A DNA stretch of 64,000 nucleotides from Halicephalobus mephisto (Eukaryota; Nematoda; Chromadorea; Rhabditida; Panagrolaimidae): the NCBI GenBank assembly GCA_009193035.1, contig SWDT01000068.1:88952-152951 (forward strand), in the 5' to 3' direction. Made by a program: the position numbers and the translations under genes. How positions within the stretch are numbered: position 1 is the first letter of the stretch; each line of letters starts with the position of its first letter. The notes under the pieces are model-generated. The model was not told the DNA's origin. It was given only the letters and a program-made list of their open reading frames with translations, and did no database searches. Positions 1 through 10,633 of this stretch are shown here, piece after piece.

Positions 1-1074
1 TTAAATATTTTTAATAGAAAAACTACAAACTTAATTTTTTATACCCAATTAGATTATTTCAAGGCTTGTTTCATAATACTGGAATTATTCTATTATAGTC
101 ACTCCAAATGAAAATTAACAATTTCCTCCAAGTTTTCGGTATAAAATTTTTCGTGATTTCAGTTATAAACTTCTTTTTGTAGATGTAATTGAAAAAAATT
201 GTCTTTAAGAAATTATTTGATAAAACTTGTGTAGGCAAAGAAGACTTTTTGAATAGCTTTCCTAGTAGCTTCAGGAGATATCGTCAAAGTTTAATCGCAA
301 AAAGTCTTCATTTTAAAAATTTTTCATGTTATTCACTTCAAAAATCACTTTATAATTTCAAATTTGGTTTAATTATAAAATCTAAAATGGAAAAAAATTT
401 TCATATTGAGAACATTTACTGGTAAGATCTCACTTTTTCGATCAATATATATTGACAAGAATCAAATCAAGATTAGATAGAATCAATTTTCAGAAGTCGT
501 TGATTCTCGTGATTCTACAGTTGATCAACATTAGAATTCATTAATTTCCATATAAAGAAGCTGTTAATAATGGTCATAATATAATTCTAGAAAAAAAAAT
601 CTTGAATCCATAAATTTTAAATCTATAAGACACTAAAAACGTCTGAACCCTAAGACAAAATATAAAGTTGATGATTGTAATAATCAGTTTCTAGTATTTC
701 AAAGAGCAAAAAATCAATGAAATTTTCCTTAAAAATCTTCGAAAAAAATAATGTTTGAAAATTGAACGCGAATTTTGGAAAAAAAATTAATGTCTAATAA
801 GGGAATTCTACCTACTCGAAGTGGTCATTTGAAATGAGTTATATATCATTTCGTAGCTCTTAAAATACTAATTCAGAATTTGTATTCAATTTTTGCTAAA
901 CGCTTTTGCAGAATGAGAAAATGAGATAAATGTGTAAAATTTCATATATCAAAAGTTGACAAAACACAAGAGTATCCCTTTACTTTTGTCGAAGATTGGC
1001 GACTCCATTTTGGAGATATTCGTTTTCCACTTTAATTTAACCAATTTTAATAATTTTTTCAAAATTAGATGTAT
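1..1074. other. gene-free AT-rich stretch
   Basis: Nothing recognisable is seen here. The longest open frame is 78 codons, has no family resemblance and is very rich in Lys and Phe, as expected from random AT-rich DNA. Confidence 0.6.
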
Positions 1075-1077
1075 TTT

Positions 1078-1345
1078 TTGTACTGCAGCACCATGGCGCG
1101 GTGATTGTGGCCCCAAGTTCGACTCCCGATGCTAGCAGATCCATCCGAACCCAAGGGGTTAAGAAATTCAGAGTAATGGCGTAACAAACCACGACTTCTC
1201 CCAACTATGAGGCACATTCTTATAGAGTGCCTACAGTGGCAGTCCACTGGGATTCAGAACCAGGATAGGACGACAGTCAAATCAGACGGGGACCCAACCC
1301 TGACTCTATTCGGGAAAATACGGGTAGAAAAAGAAAGATAAGGGT
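1078..1345 (+). repeat. GC-richer retroposon-like island (SINE/RTE-related)
   Basis: This is a sharply GC-richer block in AT-rich surroundings. Near its left end it has a TGGCGCGGTGA box and, just downstream, AGTTCGACTCC, which resemble tRNA A and B promoter boxes, although their spacing is shorter than in a tRNA. Its right end (about 1290-1325, ACCCAACCCTGACTCTATT) resembles the 3' end of the RTE-like element near 5400 (ACCCGACCCTAATCTAATT). The two elements also share GGCCCCAAG near their left ends. I infer a short retroposon that uses RTE machinery. Open frames inside it look accidental. Confidence 0.45.
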
Positions 1346-1814
1346 CAGATAAATTATATTCAAACTCAAATGATTAAGTGAAGGAAAATTTCAATCTTAA
1401 ATGATCATTTCTGATAGCTCTAAATCTTAGTAAATTATCAAAACATTAAGAATATCGTAAAAATCTCCTAAGCTATTTAGAGTTTAATGAAAAGTTTTGG
1501 AATTATCTAAATAATTCTGCAAATTCGAAAAGAATCATAAAAATATCTATTTCTGATTTTTATAACAGAATGATATGGTGTTCCCTATTTAAAGATTTAT
1601 CGAAAGTTGACAATATTAAGAACAGAACTAGCGATGATAAGGCAGTTGTTAGCCACTGCAATCATTAATAGTCTATTTAAGCTTTTCGTGTTTTCATTAT
1701 GTGACTTCCCTAATCGATTTGTACAACGTTGTCTTGAATAAATGAAAATTTTGAGAATAATTATTTTAGCGATCTTTTTTTTATTCCATATTGACCTTAT
1801 ATCCCTTTTTTCAT

Positions 1815-4008
1815 CATAATTATTTTCATTTGCCATCCAAATTCAAGGCATGTAGGAATTAATAGTGATCGATGTTCAGCTAAACTTTTATTCAAATCAC
1901 TTTTACGAACTCTTATAGATATTTTCATAGATTTGAAGTCCTCATCAGCTTGCATGTATATGCAACCTTTTATTCTACTACAGATATATTTGTGAGCTTA
2001 GAAAACAAATTCAAATGGTCTGTAGCACATATGAATATGAACTTTTAAAGTTCTAAATTGTTTCTGAATACACTTTTTAAAAATTAATTTCTAAATCCTC
2101 AAGCTCCTTGTGAATCGATCTTTTTTCATTCGTTAATTTCTTGTTTAATGAGGATAACTATTTCAACCGATTAATGAATTTTCGCTAATAGATTTTCTAT
2201 TTAACTTTTAAACATTTTGGAATGCAAAAAATTGGACAGAATAAACAATAATATCCTATTTTGCAGATCTACGGTTTACTGAAGAATATTGAAATGTTCC
2301 ATCGCTTTGCTAATTGTTATATTATTTTCTTGATATTAACTATTGGCTTGTTGGGAAGTTATTTTTACTTTGCCTCAGAGTATTCACAGTTCTCTTTTAT
2401 TTCTTCTAGCAATTCAGTAATTGACATATTGGAGCAGAGTACGATAAATCCAGAAGTAGAAAAGCCACAAAAATTATCAAATTGGAGTTTTCCATTAATT
2501 TATATTATTTCTTCTCAATCAACTATAATGAATGCCAAATACCTTCTCTCAACAAAATCTGTCAAAAATTGTCCTTTCAAATGTAATTTTACTCTTGACA
2601 AAAGGTGAATAATTATAATATTGCAAAAATTAAAAATTACGTTCATGCAGATTTTTATAACTTTTGAAAATATTATACTAACTTCCAGAAATTACCATAA
2701 AATTTAAATTGATTAAATTTTATTGTACAATTTACCACATTTCAGGTTCTATCCTATTGCTGATGCAGCTGTTTTCAGTTCAAGGGGTTTTAAATATGAT
2801 GATTTTTTGAAACGTCATAATAATCCACAAAAACTTAACGTTTTGTATTATAGGGAGTCTGTTGCTAATGAAAATCTCAGAAATAAAAAACCCCCGAAAA
2901 ATTTCTTCAATTTGACATTGGGCTTTAGAAGAGATAGTGACATCTGGAGTCCTTACAACAAGTTTGATGAAATCGACAGGAGTAATTTTCTGGAGGACGA
3001 AGTTTGGACTGACGAACAGATAGAAGCGAAGTTAAAGAATAAAACAAAACTGGTTCTTCAATTCGTTTCCCATTGCAATACACACTCCAAGAGGGAAGAT
3101 TACTTGAAAGCTTTGATGAAATATGTCAATGTTACGGTATTTGGAAAGTGTAACAAAAAACCCTGTTCTAAAGAGGACTGTATGCCGAGAGAAGTGGGTA
3201 AGAACATTTATTTAAAGGGAAAACAATTTCAAATTACTTTAACTCATAACCGGAAAAGGAAAATTGTTTCGTCTTTGAATTGCTCAATGATTTTTTCCCA
3301 TATATCAAAACCAATTTGTTTTTGTCGAAGTAAAAAATAACCAAAGATGAAGGTATTGAGCAATCTCTGAATGGAACAAGTTCCCTAGTTAATTATCAAA
3401 ACAATCTGAAATTAATTACTCTTTTTTTAAAAAAAATTTTTAGATAATCATTTTTTCTATCTGGCATTTGAGAACTCTGTTTGTAAAGATTACATCACGG
3501 AAAAATTCTGGAGGATAAAACAACTCATAGTTCCTGTTGTCTTGAAGCGATCTATCTTGAAGGGGATCGTTGAAGACCAGTATTTCCTGCTCTTGATGAC
3601 TTCTCCAGTCCCAAAGAACTAGTAAAAAGGATGGAATATTTAGCCGGTAATATCGAAGAATACAAGAAGTAAAATTTTATTTCTTAAAATAACTTAATCA
3701 AATAATTTTGCAGATACCTGGGATGGACAAAATATTATAAAAAAACTGCATCTGATACTGTTGTGGATCTTTGTAAGCTCTGTGAGATAGTTTATAAAAA
3801 GAAAAACATACAATAACTGATCTGTTGAAATGGTGGCATGATGAATCAGGATGTGAAGCAGGATTTGCTCAGCGTTTACTTACAAATTTAACTATTTAAT
3901 ATTACTACTATAGGTTGATTTAAATATTTATTGAAATCAATTAATAAAGTGAAAAACATTTAAAATTATTATTTTGTGAATATAGACACTAGAAAGAAAC
4001 GGTTACAA
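1815..4008 (+). repeat. left arm of a 2.2-kb inverted duplication
   Basis: This block reappears in inverted orientation at about 34218-36395, some 30 kb away. The similarity covers the fucosyltransferase pseudogene plus about 450 bases upstream and 100 bases downstream. By eye the arms are mostly identical, with scattered substitutions and one-base indels. Similarity fades near CATTTGCCATCC on the left and near CGGTTACA on the right. It looks like a segmental copy rather than a transposon, because no terminal repeats or target duplications are evident. Confidence 0.8.
2294..3899 (+). pseudogene. alpha-1,3-fucosyltransferase (GT10) pseudogene, copy 1
   Basis: GT10 enzymes transfer fucose from GDP-fucose to GlcNAc in N-glycans or Lewis-type structures, in the Golgi. 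The frame opens at 2294 with an N-terminal signal anchor (CYIIFLILTIGLLGSYF), as in type II Golgi enzymes. Exons by phase are 2294-2604, 2746-3197, 3444-3668 and 3714-3899. Exon 2 carries TLGFRRDSDIWSPY and FVSHCNTHSKREDYLKAL. Exon 3 carries the GT10 donor-binding signature FENSVCKDYITEKFW. Two breaks are visible: near 3587 a base is missing relative to the 34-kb copy (CCTGCT versus CCTTGCT), and near 3810 an A-run is one base short, so TAA follows prematurely. Each disrupts the C-terminal third, so I call it a pseudogene. Assembly error in homopolymers is the alternative. Confidence 0.8.
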
Positions 4009-4070
4009 ACAGCTAAGTGTAACAAAATTCTCTTATAAATAGTTATTCGAGAAGATTGAACAAACGAAAT

Positions 4071-4367
4071 TATAGACATAAAGATCGGAGTTAACCGAAA
4101 ACGGCCTAGACAGGATGCCCAAAGCTCCGCCAGTCAGCCGACGTCTGAGAAGCGAGACAAACGTGTTAGTCTTCTGAAAAACTATCTCTGAACCAGTTCG
4201 AATTTGACTTCGGTCGAACGAGGATCTTTCCTCTCTTGTTCTATGGTTATGTTAAGATAAACAAGCTTAATTGCTAATAGTAGGAACCAACAGTTTTCTG
4301 CTCAATCAAGGAAGTCCCGAGGTGTCACACCATCGATATCTAACCAATACTACACCCACATACTACA
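4071..4367 (+). repeat. TGTAG-family short repeat, copy 1
   Basis: This is a diverged plus-strand member of a family of about 280-320 bp. Shared landmarks in order are an AAGATCGGA-type start, ACGGCCTAGACA, CCCAAAGCTCCGCC, GACTTCGGTC and GAACGAGGA, CTTTCCTCTC, AATTGCTAATAGTAGGAACC and AACAGTTTTCTG, ending in TACTACA. It lies head-to-head with copy 2 across a 155-base spacer. It has no coding capacity. Confidence 0.8.
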
Positions 4368-4522
4368 AATATATCTAATTATTAGCATAAATTTATTTGA
4401 AAATAATGAGCCTTTGCAATAAAATTTCGTATATCAATTTAAAAATTCAGGTTGTAAATCACGTATCTAGTGGCAGAATTTGATTGACTGTTAATGAATT
4501 ATATCTAAATTTGAATCAAAAG

Positions 4523-4846
4523 TGTAGTAAAAATGATGGTGGTAGTAAGATAAGTAGTACGAGGGATGTCGATGAAGTGACATCTTGGGAGCTCCTTAAT
4601 TAGGCAGAAAACTGTTGGTTCCTACTATTAGCAATTACGCTAGTCTATCTCAATCATAAACATAGAACAAATAGAGGAAAGATCCTCGTTCGACCGAAGT
4701 CAAACTCGGACCAATCTGAAGTTGGAATTTCTCAAAGACTGACTCTCTAACACTTTAGTCTCACTTCACAGGCATCGGCTGACTGGGCGGAGCTTTGGGC
4801 ATCCTGTCTAGGCCGTTCCGGTTTAAGTCCGATCTTTGTGCCTACA
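4523..4846 (-). repeat. TGTAG-family short repeat, copy 2
   Basis: This is a well-preserved minus-strand copy. On the plus strand it begins TGTAGTAAAA and ends GTGCCTACA, so it has 5-bp complementary ends. It is flanked on both sides by AAAG (4519-4522 and 4847-4850), a possible 4-bp target duplication. It contains a small palindrome GATGTCGATGAAGTGACATC near its 3' part. Confidence 0.85.
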
Positions 4847-4974
4847 AAAGTTTGAAAAAAGTTCAAAATATATAACCATGAACTTAACTATTTTGGTTAT
4901 TTATTCTTGCATCACTAACAAACATGTAAAATGATCAACTGTTCAGATCCGTTATTAATTACATCATTGCAATT

Positions 4975-5452
4975 ATGGCAAAAACTCCGTCATGGATGGC
5001 CCCAAGCCCGAACTGAGAAAGGAGGAGGGTTGACGACAGGTAGGGCAGCCGATCGTAAAAACTTTTCTACAATGTGAAAATGAATTCTAGTTCTATTCAG
5101 TTAACCAGTGAAGCTAGGGCGTCCCCCTCAAGCGACATGCAGATACCTCACCCGATATCTGTAAAAAGAAGGCGAGGGTTACCCCGAGACCGAGGACGAC
5201 AGGGGTTAAAGAAGTTAGTCCAATCAAGCTCGAGAAATACGTAGAAACTAAGAATTATCACACTCAACCTAGGCATATTAAATGCAAAATCCAGTGAGCA
5301 AATTGGAGAGGTGTGATAAACAAAGACCTTGAATTACGAAGACTCGATCCCAGTATGATGTATGACAGAGAGACCTGGAGAACTAGAATCCGAACACCCG
5401 ACCCTAATCTAATTGGAAAAAGGAGTTGTAGATGATGATGATGATGATTGCA
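4975..5452 (+). mobile_element. internally deleted RTE-type non-LTR retroposon with (GAT)n tail
   Basis: The 5' part (about 4998-5060) has a GGAGGAGGGTTG...AGGGCAGCC...CGTAAAAA leader of the kind seen at RTE-clade 5' ends. Translation around 5240-5310 gives LRIITLNLGILNAKSSEQIG, which resembles the start of an apurinic-type endonuclease domain (consensus near LRIxTxNVxTLxxRxxE). The sequence then jumps directly to a segment reading DRETWRTRIRTPDPN, like the extreme C-terminus of RTE reverse transcriptases, and ends in a (GAT)n tail at 5433-5448. The whole catalytic middle is absent. I infer a non-autonomous element made of the fused 5' and 3' ends of an RTE LINE, mobilised in trans. Confidence 0.65.
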
Positions 5453-7007
5453 ATTATGGCAATTGACAGATCCATGAAATTTCCTTTCAAATGTTAATAA
5501 AAGACATTATAACTCACAGTTTAAGACAAATTTAATATTATTGAAATAAAAGTAAGTTTTTCTGGTTTTCAAATACTCTATTATAAAAATTATTAAAAAT
5601 AAATTTCCATCAATTACTAGAAGAAAAAATTCAAAATTCACTGAAAAATAAAATTTTAATAATCCTAACCCAAAAGAATGAAAAATCTATGGATTCGCCG
5701 TTTTGAACAAATTGGTGAACTCTAGCATAGACAATCGTTCCTCCATCAATAAAACCTCTACTCAGAATTTTCCTAACAAGATCTCATCTTCAATCCTTAT
5801 ACACTGATAATGATTATACCAAGATCAGGTTATCAATTTGTAGAGGTCATTATTCTTTGATTCTATGACTAGCGTTAAAAACGGTTAATTCATATATAAA
5901 GAAGCTACCGACAGTAATCATGACAGAATTTCATAAAAGTTGAAATATGAATATAAAGATTCTAAAAGTATCTGAACCTTAAGTTTTTACTAAGTTATTG
6001 TTTTCAGAGTATTGTAACTTCCAAGATCGTTGAAAGCTGCTATTTTGAAAGATTCTTGATTCAGCCTTGTTTGCTGCCGTTATAAACGTAAGGTGCATGA
6101 GCATTATCTGTAATCGAACTGAGAATAGAAAATTGATTCTCGAAATTACAACTGATAACACGCTTTTTCTATCGCTGAGCCTCGATTGATTTTCCACGTC
6201 AATCGAAGGTATACAATTTCAAAAATGAATGAAGACTCCTTTTATGTTGTTAATTATTCGTTTTTGTGTCTAACTCCCTTTTTATAAATTATTAATCTTT
6301 TAATCCTCTAGAGTTACATTGTGTTGTTTTACAATAATCGGCCTTTGGTAAATTTCTTTTTCCAAAGTTTGTCCACAAGTTTTCAATATTTGTTTGATTC
6401 TTTCTAATACAAATAGATCCTTTTTTATAATTTATAAGACAACCCTCACCATTTGATCATTTTGACAGAAATAAAGTTTTCGTTTAAGAGCATTTGAAGC
6501 TTTTCTATTTCTAGTTTGAATTCAAATTTCATTACTTTCGGTGTTATATTGTTAGAATCATTAAATATTACAGTAACTAATTATATCAAAAAATAACAGG
6601 AAAGTAGTTTTATTTTAAATTCAACAAAAATGGAAAAATTATTGAATCCCTCTTGAATACAAATTTTGTTTCCTGGGGTAATTCAACATTGATAGCTCTT
6701 TTTGAATAGCCCTGATTATTACCACAACATCGTATGTTTGTTCTTTTCCGAAAAAGGTACCTATTGTAAAAATTTCGAAGGCTTTTTATAACTCTATTCC
6801 TATTTTTATTATTGTTATTGCTTTTATAAGGAAAAATAATAAATGATCTATCGTATTGGATTCATTTTTCTCATCTAAAAAATTTTAGTCAGTTTCCACA
6901 TCATTGTTGAAACAGATAATTTTATTCAAAATATCTAATTGATTTGTATTTTTCTAACTTTTTACGGGTATTGCATTTGACTACATATTATTTCCTCGAA
7001 ATTGAAC
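5453..7007. other. gene-free AT-rich stretch
   Basis: I see no gene or clear repeat here. It probably includes the promoter of the GT49 gene that starts at 7008, but no specific site can be assigned. Confidence 0.5.
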
Positions 7008-8709
7008 ATGTTTCTCTGCAGGTTAAATTTTATTTTTTATTTAAAATTTAAAAAATAATTTCAGACTTAGAAAATCAACTACTTGCCTTTTAATTTGTTG
7101 TATAATATTGATCGGAATAGCGAAAATCAAAAAGATTTTAATTATCAAAATCTCTCCAAATCGAAATACTCTGAAAGTGAGTGAAAAAGAAACTAAAGAT
7201 GCTTTTAAAATAAATCCCCAAATTGCGAATTCATTAAACATACAATATTCTAAATATCCTTATACGGTAAATGGCCATTGTGTGATTCCGAATGTTATTG
7301 AAAGAACAATGAAAGAAGATCTTGAACGAATTACTTTGATTCTCCATATCTCCTTCAATAGACTAGACTCGTCCATTGAGAGACAGATTTCGAATTGGAA
7401 TGGTCCGATTTCCTTGACCGTAGTCTTTCCCTCCGAATACTCTCCTACATCTAAAGAAGTCTTCTGCACTGCAAAATTTGTGAGTGTTTATTTCACATGA
7501 CTAAAATTTGGTGGAATTTTCGGAAATAGTCGAAGCTTCTAGAAGCATTTGAAGTATAGGATTCTAAAGACACGTTTTAAAGATTTATGGGTCACTAATT
7601 TCGTAAAATTATTATCTTTAATTTTTAAAATAACATAATTAATTTAGAAAGTTTCAGCTAAAAAATCTTCAAAAACATCATTTCGATTCTTTATTAAAGC
7701 TAAGTGCACATTTCTTACTTCAAAATCAAGAGTGTTCAGAATCGGATATGATTGAGGATTATTTCACTAATGATGCTGACTGTGAAAATTTAAATACTGT
7801 AATCCTTTCAAAGCCAGAACAAATCAAACAAATGTCCGAATATCCCGTAAACGAAGCCAGGAATCTCGGCAGAAACGTAAAAATTCTTTAAATTTTTAAA
7901 ATAATCATCTATTTCAGCTGTCTTTGACGAATTATATTTTAATCGCCGATATGGACCATTTATTCAGTAAAAATTTCGAAAATAAAATGATTTCTCTGGC
8001 AAAAAAGAAACTCACAAAAGATTCAAAAACCGTGCTCGTCTACAGAATTTTCGAGATCATGGATAACGTTACAAAGTTACCAGAAACGAAGAAAGACTTA
8101 TTAAAACTATATAAGCAAAATCAAGCCCAGGAATTTCATAAATATTATGGTGCCCATTCGATCAAAAATCTTCGGAAATGGTTCGACAAACCTGAATATC
8201 TAGGAAACGATACAGAAATTCAATTTTATCAAAAGTTGGTTCATTTATTATTAAAAAGTCATGAACTTTTCGGATTTTCCAAAGATTCATGTTGAATGTA
8301 TTTCACGGAAATATTCTTTTTTGAGTTTTACTATATAAAAATATTTTTTAGATACAAATCATTTCATTGGGAGCCTCAGTTTGTGTCTCTCAGAACCATT
8401 CCTTTCCACGACACTAGTTTTTACTACTCTCATAGAGATAATACCGTACTGGTAAGAGTTGCTAAATAGTGAGTAATAAAATTGCAACTTCAGAGGTGGG
8501 AAATGTGCAGGGCAGGTTACACATTTGCCATCGTGGATGACGTTTTCATGTTTCATCTGGGAATCAAGACGTTGAAGGGGAAAAAATTCATCGATGAAGT
8601 CAGACGGAAGGTTGTTTCCAAGGCCCGTCAAGCCCTTATACAATTCAGAAAACGGATGGATTTGCTTTATCCCAAAACTAAAAAAAGTTGTCCGACTTTT
8701 AGTTTATAA
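7008..8709 (+). CDS. GT49-family glycosyltransferase, copy 1 (426 aa)
   Basis: GT49 enzymes (vertebrate B4GAT1, the C-terminal domain of LARGE, C. elegans bgnt family) add GlcNAc or glucuronic acid to glycans in the Golgi. Six exons join in phase: 7008-7021, 7065-7479, 7658-7876, 7918-8234, 8352-8451 and 8494-8709. The first is only 14 bases (ATGTTTCTCTGCAG) before a 43-base intron, and it was chosen because it gives an ATG directly ahead of a signal anchor (LRKSTTCLLICCIILIGIA). The catalytic part has YPVNEARNLGRN, then a DxD motif in YILIADMDHLFS. It also has FHWEPQFVS and WEMCRAGYTFAIVDDVFMFH, typical of the GT49 C-terminal half. Last-exon lengths (100 and 216 bases) match the paralogue at 41799. 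It appears intact. The acceptor and product are unknown. Confidence 0.85.
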
Positions 8710-9130
8710 GAATTATCATAAATAATGAGGTTAATTCTTGTCACGAAAGTCCTTCAAAATTACAACAAGTTCTCTTTTATCAATACAAGTCAAACTTAGT
8801 CCAAAAAACAACCGAGCATGCTGATCAAGACGGTTTCAAAATTAGTGATTTATGAATTTTCCTAATGATATTGAATGATCTTTTAATATGTCATTTATTT
8901 CCTTATTATATTGCTAGTGTGAAATGTGTTTATTTTAAGATAAATTTTAAGTGGAAAAATTTTGTTTACCGAGTACTGTATAAAAATATGAACTATGTCC
9001 TAAACTTACTAGAATTACGATTCTTTATGTAGACATGAAGAATAATATCCAGTTCATTCAAAGATCTACATGAGAACTCAAAGCATTATTTAATTAGTTG
9101 ACACCTCAGAAGGCTCGTCTGAAGGTGCTA
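8710..9130. other. gene-free AT-rich stretch
   Basis: Downstream flank of the GT49 gene. Nothing recognisable is seen. Confidence 0.5.
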
Positions 9131-9273
9131 TAGACTCTGACGTAGTCTACGCAGTTCTAATCGCTAGAGAGGGAGTAATCTTTATTTATTTTAGTACAGC
9201 AATATTACAGCACAATATAAATAGTATAAACCTAAGGAGGGCAATAGGATAATATAGGAATAAATACAATAAG
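9131..9273 (+). repeat. fragment of a dispersed repeat (GTAGTCTACGC family)
   Basis: The block starting CGTAGTCTACGC and continuing through TCGCTAGA, AGTACAGCAA and GGAATAAATACAATAA is also present at about 38824-39000 and 53712-53850. It is interrupted at 9274 by the palindromic element that follows. It is non-coding. Confidence 0.7.
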
Positions 9274-9490
9274 ATATAACACGGTTTGCAAGAAACTCGG
9301 GGGGAAATCGAAGGCAAAACGGCAAATAGCGAGGGTTTTCATTTTTAGTTGAAATTTTACCCATAGGATCATATGGAAGCATGATTGGGGAATTTCAATT
9401 ATGAGTAAAATTTCAACCAAAAATGAAAAACCTCGCCATTTGCCGTTTCGTTCTCAATTTCCCTCAAGCTTCTTGCAAAACGCGTTATAT
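9274..9490. mobile_element. foldback MITE, nearly perfect 105-bp inverted arms
   Basis: The two halves are near reverse complements. The left arm runs ATATAACACGGTTTGCAAGA... to about 9380. The right arm returns through TTTCAACCAAAAATG to TCTTGCAAAACGCGTTATAT. The loop is only about 10-20 bases, so a transcript would form one very long hairpin. Related single arms lie near 47190, 48003, 51720 and 58640. Short open frames on both strands are palindrome artefacts. Confidence 0.8.
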
Positions 9491-9816
9491 TACCATTGTT
9501 CACCTTCCTTATTTTTATGTATGTGCGGTCAAAGGCATCTATTATATAAGATAAATCATATTTTAACTAAAATCACCGAAATATAGAAAAGCACGTCATG
9601 ACTTTAAACAACGCTAAATAATAATAAAGTTTACATGTGAAATATAAAAAGTATTCAGTAATATTAATCAGATTTTTCGGAAAAATGGAAAATACGCAAA
9701 GTTCGGATTTTGACCTCGAAGTACGATATTCCTTATGATAAAACAGTGCACTGTAATTTAACATCTCTGTTCTTCTAAATCACTGTATGAGATTTCTGGA
9801 GCTTAATGGGCTTAGG

Positions 9817-10014
9817 CTATCTGTTCTCCTTAATGGCGGTTCTGATGCTTTTGGATCGGTTAGTAACTATTCCAGTTTCTTGATAACGGTTGACTTTTTG
9901 AACCGTTTGGAATAGAATTTTATATGTCGGCGAAATGAAGCTTGTTCCTTGTCCAGTTTCGTACAAAGCAGCAGTTTCAGGATACTTTTGTTTTGATAGC
10001 ATCATTTCTTCCAC
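9817..10014 (-). pseudogene. degenerate transposase N-terminal (HTH) fragment
   Basis: The minus-strand translation contains TVQKVNRYQETGIVTNRSKS, which resembles the second helix-turn-helix and linker of nematode Tc/mariner-type transposases (consensus like VxxxVKRYQETGSxxDRPRSGRPRT). No catalytic domain follows. The usual GRPR AT-hook-like motif is not preserved. I regard it as a decayed fragment. The match is short, so confidence is low. Confidence 0.35.
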
Positions 10015-10633
10015 AGTGCAAATAAGAAAATGATTTTAGATTCACTGTGAAGCCCTTGGATGATAGTTTTGAAATTGCTGCCCCAAAGCGTCGAATTTTT
10101 TTATTAAAAATTTTGTCGCACTTTTTTATGCATCCGAACTTTTTCCTCACCCTGTAGCATCTTATTGAAAATGTCTTACTAAGTTCCACATAAAAAGTTC
10201 TTTTTATGTTTTTATAATAACCATTGAAAAAGATTAGAAATCAAATACCGGGCACATTGGTAGTCGAGCAAAACCTCTTTCGCATATTCTGGATTTCATC
10301 AAATTGTGAATAAGAACAACAAAGATTTTAAATCATTATGAAAATAAACTAAACATCGTTTGGAGCTATTGACTAATGTAGCTGCTTTGATAAAGGATAT
10401 GACAGAAGTTGAGGCCACAAGGGATCTGAATAAGAAGGATATGATAGGTGGATTTTTGTTAAAGATGATGAAAATCAAATTGCTGAGTTGTTGTTATCAC
10501 TTTTTCTCTGCAAGCAAATTTTATTGACAACGTCAGTTTTTATTGAATAGTTCTAGCATTTTGAGCTGTGATCATACGACCGTTATACTAGTTATAAAAT
10601 TTGAGTTTCTTTATTCCCGAATATTCTCTAAAC

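Noticed and set aside
1065..1247. 60-codon minus-strand frame in the GC-rich island
   Set aside because: It falls inside a SINE/RTE-like block, and the sequence is explained better as a non-coding retroposon.
4071..4846. Single long hairpin transposon formed by two inverted TGTAG copies
   Set aside because: The copies differ in divergence and copy 2 has its own AAAG flanks. Independent insertions explain the arrangement better.
9191..9586. Overlapping ORFs on both strands sharing the phrase KISTKNE
   Set aside because: The shared phrase arises because the two DNA arms of the foldback element are reverse complements, not because of duplicated genes.
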